Assembly: GCF_005503625.1 (NCBI RefSeq)
Contig: NZ_SCMX01000006.1
Coordinates: 1-64,000 of the forward strand
Reading direction: 5' to 3'
DNA from: Cupriavidus sp. 2SB
GTDB taxonomy: Bacteria; Pseudomonadota; Gammaproteobacteria; Burkholderiales; Burkholderiaceae
Length of the DNA stretch: 64,000 bases
Below the pieces are notes generated by a model. That model worked only from the letters and a program-made list of their open reading frames with translations. It was not told the origin of the DNA and did not search any database. This document shows, in pieces, positions 60,991 through 64,000 of the stretch. Numbering within the stretch: position 1 is the first letter of the stretch; every line of letters starts with the position of its first letter. The position numbers and the translations under genes were made by a program.

Positions 60991-61377
60991 ATGGACATCA
61001 AGCGATTCGGCGTAGAAGGCGGCACGGGCCAGGGCGGCTCGCACATGCCGTTTGCACGCGCGGTGCAGGCGGACGGCTGGCTGTACGTCAGCGGCCAGGT
61101 TCCGATGGTCGATGGCGAAGTGGTGGAAGGCAACATCGTCACGCAGACGCATCAGGCCATCAAGAACGTGTTGGCCATCCTCGCCGAAGCCGGCTACGGC
61201 CCCGAGCACGTGGTGCGCTGTGGCGTGTGGCTGGACGATGCGCGCGACTTCCCCTCGTTCAACAAGATCTTCAAGGAATACTTCGGCGCCAATCCGCCGG
61301 CCCGCGCCTGCGTGCAGTCGAGCATGGTGGTGGACTGCAAGGTAGAAGTGGATTGCATCGCGTATCGCAAGCCCTGA
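60991..61377 (+). CDS. ridA: RidA-family enamine/imine deaminase
   Basis: A 128-residue RidA protein that hydrolyses reactive enamine or imine intermediates released by PLP dehydratases. The catalytic Arg105 (Asn-Pro-Pro-Ala-Arg-Ala-Cys-Val) and a Glu at 119 are present. AAAGGAG lies upstream of the ATG. Its place between the deacylase and the permease, and opposite a PLP dehydratase, suits the dehydratase route: loss of the hydroxyl gives an enamine that RidA would deaminate. Confidence 0.93.
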   Translation: MDIKRFGVEGGTGQGGSHMPFARAVQADGWLYVSGQVPMVDGEVVEGNIVTQTHQAIKNVLAILAEAGYGPEHVVRCGVWLDDARDFPSFNKIFKEYFGANPPARACVQSSMVVDCKVEVDCIAYRKP

Positions 61378-61551
61378 TTCAGTCCCGACCTGATTTTTTG
61401 ATTTGAGCGCCTGCCCTCCGCAGGTGCTGCCGGCGAGCCAGCCGGCGCACACAACGATTTCATCAACCCGCCGCGTTCGCAAGAAATCGCGGCTTTTTCA
61501 TAGCGAGAGCGGACCGTCCTCAGGCCGGCACCCGCGACAAGGAGACGAGAC

Positions 61552-62910
61552 ATGGGTGCCGTTACGGGAACCACGCTCTTGGTGTACGCGCTGATCGCGG
61601 TGATCGCGCTGGTGATCCTCATTGCCAAATTCAAACTGAACCCGTTCATCACACTCGTGGTGGTGTCGGTAGCCCTTGGCTTTGCCGTGGGCATGCCGAT
61701 GGGCGATATCGTGAAGTCCTTCGAGGCCGGGGTCGGTGGCACGCTGGGACACATCGCGCTGGTGATCGGCCTGGGCACGATGCTGGGCAAGATGATGGCC
61801 GAGTCCGGCGGCGCCGAGCGCATCGCGCTGACGCTGATCGACTTCTTCGGCGAGAAAAACGTGCACTGGGCCATGGTGGTCATCGCGTTCATCGTGGGCC
61901 TGCCGGTGTTCTTCGAAGTGGGCTTCGTGCTGCTGATTCCCATCGCGTTCAACGTGGCCAAGCGCACGAACACGTCGATGATCCTGGTCGGCATCCCGAT
62001 GGTCTGCGGCCTGTCCGTGGTCCACGGCCTGATCCCGCCGCACCCGGCCGCGCTGCTGGCTGTGCAGGCGTATGGCGCCGACATCGGCAAGACCATCATG
62101 TTCGCGCTGATCGTCGGTATTCCCACCGCGATCATCGCCGGACCGCTGTTCGCCAAGCTGATCGACAAGCATATCCAGCTGCCCGCCGTGAACCCGCTGG
62201 CCGAGCAACTGACCGAGGAAGGAGAGAACGCGCGCGCGGGCAACCTGCCGGGCTTCGGCATCACGGTGCTGACCATCCTGCTGCCGGTGTTCCTGATGCT
62301 GATCGGTAGCTGGGCAGACCTGATTGCCACGCCGAAGACCTTTGCCAACGACTTCCTGAAGCTCATCGGCAACTCGGTGATGGCCCTGCTGATCGCTACG
62401 CTGTTCAGCTTCTACACGTTCGGCAAGATGCGCGGCTTTACCCGTGAGTCGATCCTGAAGTTCACCAACGAGTGCGTGGCCCCCACGGCCATCATCACGC
62501 TGGTGGTAGGCGCAGGCGGCGGCTTCGGCCGCGTGCTGCGCGACTCGGGGATCTCCACGGCCATCGTCGACGTGGCCAACAACGCCCACGTCTCGGTACT
62601 CGTGCTGGGCTGGCTGGTGGCGGTGATGATCCGCATCGCCACGGGTTCGGCCACGGTCGCCATGACCACTGCAGCCGGCATCGTTGCCCCCATCGCCGCC
62701 AGCGTGCCGGGCACCCGCCCCGAACTGCTGGTGCTGACCACGGGCGCCGGCTCGCTGATCCTCTCGCACGTCAACGACGGCGGCTTCTGGCTGGTGAAGG
62801 AATACTTCAACATGACCGTGGCGCAAACGTTCAAGACGTGGTCCGTGGCGGAAACGATTATCTCGGTGGTGGCGCTGTTGTTTACGCTGGCGTTGTCGAC
62901 GGTGGTTTGA
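61552..62910 (+). CDS. GntP-family permease
   Basis: A 452-residue inner-membrane transporter with 12-14 hydrophobic segments of the GntP/DsdX family, whose members import gluconate and related hexonates or D-serine. Typical segments are Gly-Leu-Pro-Val-Phe-Phe-Glu-Val-Gly-Phe-Val-Leu, Leu-Ile-Pro-Pro-His-Pro-Ala and Ala-Thr-Gly-Ser-Ala-Thr-Val-Ala-Met-Thr-Thr-Ala-Ala-Gly-Ile. In this cluster a 2-(acyl)amino-hexonate is a plausible cargo, since it combines both known substrate classes. AGGAGACGAG precedes the ATG. Confidence 0.92.
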   Translation: MGAVTGTTLLVYALIAVIALVILIAKFKLNPFITLVVVSVALGFAVGMPMGDIVKSFEAGVGGTLGHIALVIGLGTMLGKMMAESGGAERIALTLIDFFGEKNVHWAMVVIAFIVGLPVFFEVGFVLLIPIAFNVAKRTNTSMILVGIPMVCGLSVVHGLIPPHPAALLAVQAYGADIGKTIMFALIVGIPTAIIAGPLFAKLIDKHIQLPAVNPLAEQLTEEGENARAGNLPGFGITVLTILLPVFLMLIGSWADLIATPKTFANDFLKLIGNSVMALLIATLFSFYTFGKMRGFTRESILKFTNECVAPTAIITLVVGAGGGFGRVLRDSGISTAIVDVANNAHVSVLVLGWLVAVMIRIATGSATVAMTTAAGIVAPIAASVPGTRPELLVLTTGAGSLILSHVNDGGFWLVKEYFNMTVAQTFKTWSVAETIISVVALLFTLALSTVV

Positions 62911-62953
62911 AGCGTCTCTCCCGCTTCATGTTTTTGGTTCCCCTCTCCCCCAG

Positions 62954-62980
62954 CCCCTCTCCCGCCATGCGGGAGAGGGG
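62954..62980. repeat. Dispersed REP-like inverted repeat (second copy)
   Basis: CCCCTCTCCCGC (62954-62965) pairs with GCGGGAGAGGGG (62969-62980) around CAT. Another CCCCTCTCCC half lies directly before it (from 62939), so the element has an extra left arm. Its core equals that of the repeat at 31535-31565. It follows the GntP gene and may also act as its 3' end. Confidence 0.75.
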
Positions 62981-63099
62981 AGCAAACCGGCAGAGATTGC
63001 CGATAAAACACCGGGCAAACCCGATTGCCCGCCTCCCCTCCCCCCTCTACACTCCCCACTCGATGCAGCCCTACAACACTGCACTTTCGGGAGATCTCC

Positions 63100-64000
63100 A
63101 TGACGTTCAGTCTGCTGCGGCGCGCCATGCTGGCGTGCGGCGCCCTTGCCGTTCTCGCGCATTCCCCGTTGTCCCATGCTGCCGATCCCGTGAAGATCGG
63201 GTTGATTGCGCCGTTCTCGGGCAGCTTTGCCGACTACGGCAAACAGATGGAAGGCGGTATCAAGGCGTGGCAGCAGATCCACGGTGACACCGTGGCGGGC
63301 CGCAAGGTGCAGATCATCGTCAAGGACACCACCGGCCCCGTGCCCGAGGTAGCCAAGCGGCTGGCGCAAGAACTGGTGGTGCGCGACAAGGTGGACGTGC
63401 TCGCCGGTTTCGGCCTGACCCCCGAGGCGCTGGCCGTGGCGCCCGTGGCCGAGCAGGCCAAGAAGCCGATGGTGATCTTCAACGCTGCGTCCTCGATCAT
63501 CACCACGAAGTCGAACTACATTGCGCGCGTCTCGATGACGCTGCCGCAGATCTCCGCGCCGATGGCCACCTGGGCCGTGCGCAACAACGTGAAGAAGGTG
63601 GTCACGCTGGTGGCCGACTACGCGCCGGGCATCGATGCCGAGACCGCGTTCAAGACCAATTTCATCGGCGGTGGCGGCCAGATCGTGGAATCGATCCGCG
63701 TGCCGCTGCGCAATCCGGAATTCGCCCCGTTCATCCAGCGCATCAAGGACGCCAAACCCGAGGCGGTATTCCTGTTCCTGCCTGCTGGCGAGCAGGGCGT
63801 GGCCTTCATGAAGGGATTCCGCGAGCGCGGGCTGGCCGATGCCGGCATCCGCGTGATTGCCACGGGCGACCTGACCGACGACCACGTGCTGCCCGCCATG
63901 GGCGATGCCACGCTGGGCGTGATCACGTCGTTCCACTACTCCGCCGCGCATGATTCGAAGGAGAACCAGGCGTTCCTGAAGGCGTTCGCCACGGCCAATC
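63100..64000 (+). CDS. ABC-transporter substrate-binding protein, branched-chain amino-acid (LivK) type (3' partial)
   Basis: The first 300 residues of a periplasmic binding protein; the end is beyond the window. A signal peptide (cleavage near Ser-His-Ala-Ala, residue 27) is followed by Val-Lys-Ile-Gly-Leu-Ile-Ala-Pro-Phe-Ser-Gly-Ser and Lys-Asp-Thr-Thr-Gly, the LivK/ANF-receptor pattern. GGGAG precedes the ATG. The ligand is unknown; members bind amino acids, amides or aromatic acids. Its permease and ATPase genes presumably follow. Whether it belongs to the preceding cluster cannot be seen. Confidence 0.9.
   Translation, partial: MTFSLLRRAMLACGALAVLAHSPLSHAADPVKIGLIAPFSGSFADYGKQMEGGIKAWQQIHGDTVAGRKVQIIVKDTTGPVPEVAKRLAQELVVRDKVDVLAGFGLTPEALAVAPVAEQAKKPMVIFNAASSIITTKSNYIARVSMTLPQISAPMATWAVRNNVKKVVTLVADYAPGIDAETAFKTNFIGGGGQIVESIRVPLRNPEFAPFIQRIKDAKPEAVFLFLPAGEQGVAFMKGFRERGLADAGIRVIATGDLTDDHVLPAMGDATLGVITSFHYSAAHDSKENQAFLKAFATAN

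Noticed and set aside
59332-61482. A 716-residue open frame on the minus strand opposite the RpiR, deacylase and ridA genes
   Set aside because: Same antisense effect; it spans three well-supported genes and has the shadow composition.

Overview
The window is a high-GC, gene-dense stretch of a Gram-negative chromosome. The protein families, the gene neighbourhoods (osmoregulated glucan synthesis, galactarate use, TonB/PepSY iron uptake) and the codon use fit a betaproteobacterium of the Burkholderiaceae, most likely Cupriavidus or a close relative. The load of accessory catabolic operons and regulators would suit a secondary replicon. Both placements are inferred. I see no rRNA, tRNA, CRISPR array, insertion sequence or prophage.

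Layout. 1-8.4 kb: exporter and AraC regulator, a membrane-lipid group (fused phospholipase D/VTT protein, EEP-family protein, cardiolipin synthase), a Gly/Tyr-rich lipoprotein and a TetR regulator. 8.4-14.4 kb: a perfect inverted pair of DnaA boxes, an atypical response regulator, a chemoreceptor, a degenerate HAD protein, and a peroxidase-like gene divergent from its AraC regulator. 14.4-19.1 kb: TonB receptor with a PepSY/DUF3325/DUF3649 operon and a Fur-box-like site. 19.3-23.7 kb: acyl-CoA ligase, IclR regulator, tautomerase, and a stand-alone HipA/YjjJ-type kinase with 12-bp-spaced repeats at its start. 23.8-30.2 kb: galactarate/glucarate use (garD, gudP, divergent kdgD), a LysR regulator and a quinone oxidoreductase. 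30.5-38.3 kb: 2OG dioxygenase, HU protein with a basic tail, Mpo1-like protein, arylamine N-acetyltransferase, SDR plus acyl-CoA ligase, thioesterase plus CreA, and HU. 38.8-49.0 kb: ammonium transporter, MscS channel, drug exporter, opgGH and three secreted proteins. 49.2-55.4 kb: ribB with an FMN riboswitch, an MmyB-type regulator, higBA, a CorC-type protein, a degenerate GGDEF/EAL protein and an entericidin-like lipopeptide. 55.5-62.9 kb: a divergent RpiR-controlled catabolic cluster. 63.1 kb onward: start of an ABC substrate-binding protein.

The most interesting unit is the divergent cluster at 55.5-62.9 kb. Its D-aminoacylase-like amidohydrolase, PLP-dependent D-hydroxyamino-acid dehydratase-like enzyme, RidA, GntP permease, KDG kinase and KDPG aldolase would usually be labelled 'D-amino acid' and 'sugar acid' genes separately. 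Read together they make a chemically complete route: import of an N-acyl-2-amino-2-deoxyhexonate (such as N-acetyl-D-glucosaminate), deacylation, beta-elimination to 2-keto-3-deoxygluconate, phosphorylation, and cleavage to pyruvate and glyceraldehyde-3-phosphate. The second theme is loss of catalytic residues in signalling proteins: a receiver domain without its acidic pocket, Thr and Lys, a GGDEF/EAL protein without either active site, and a HAD protein missing its second Asp.
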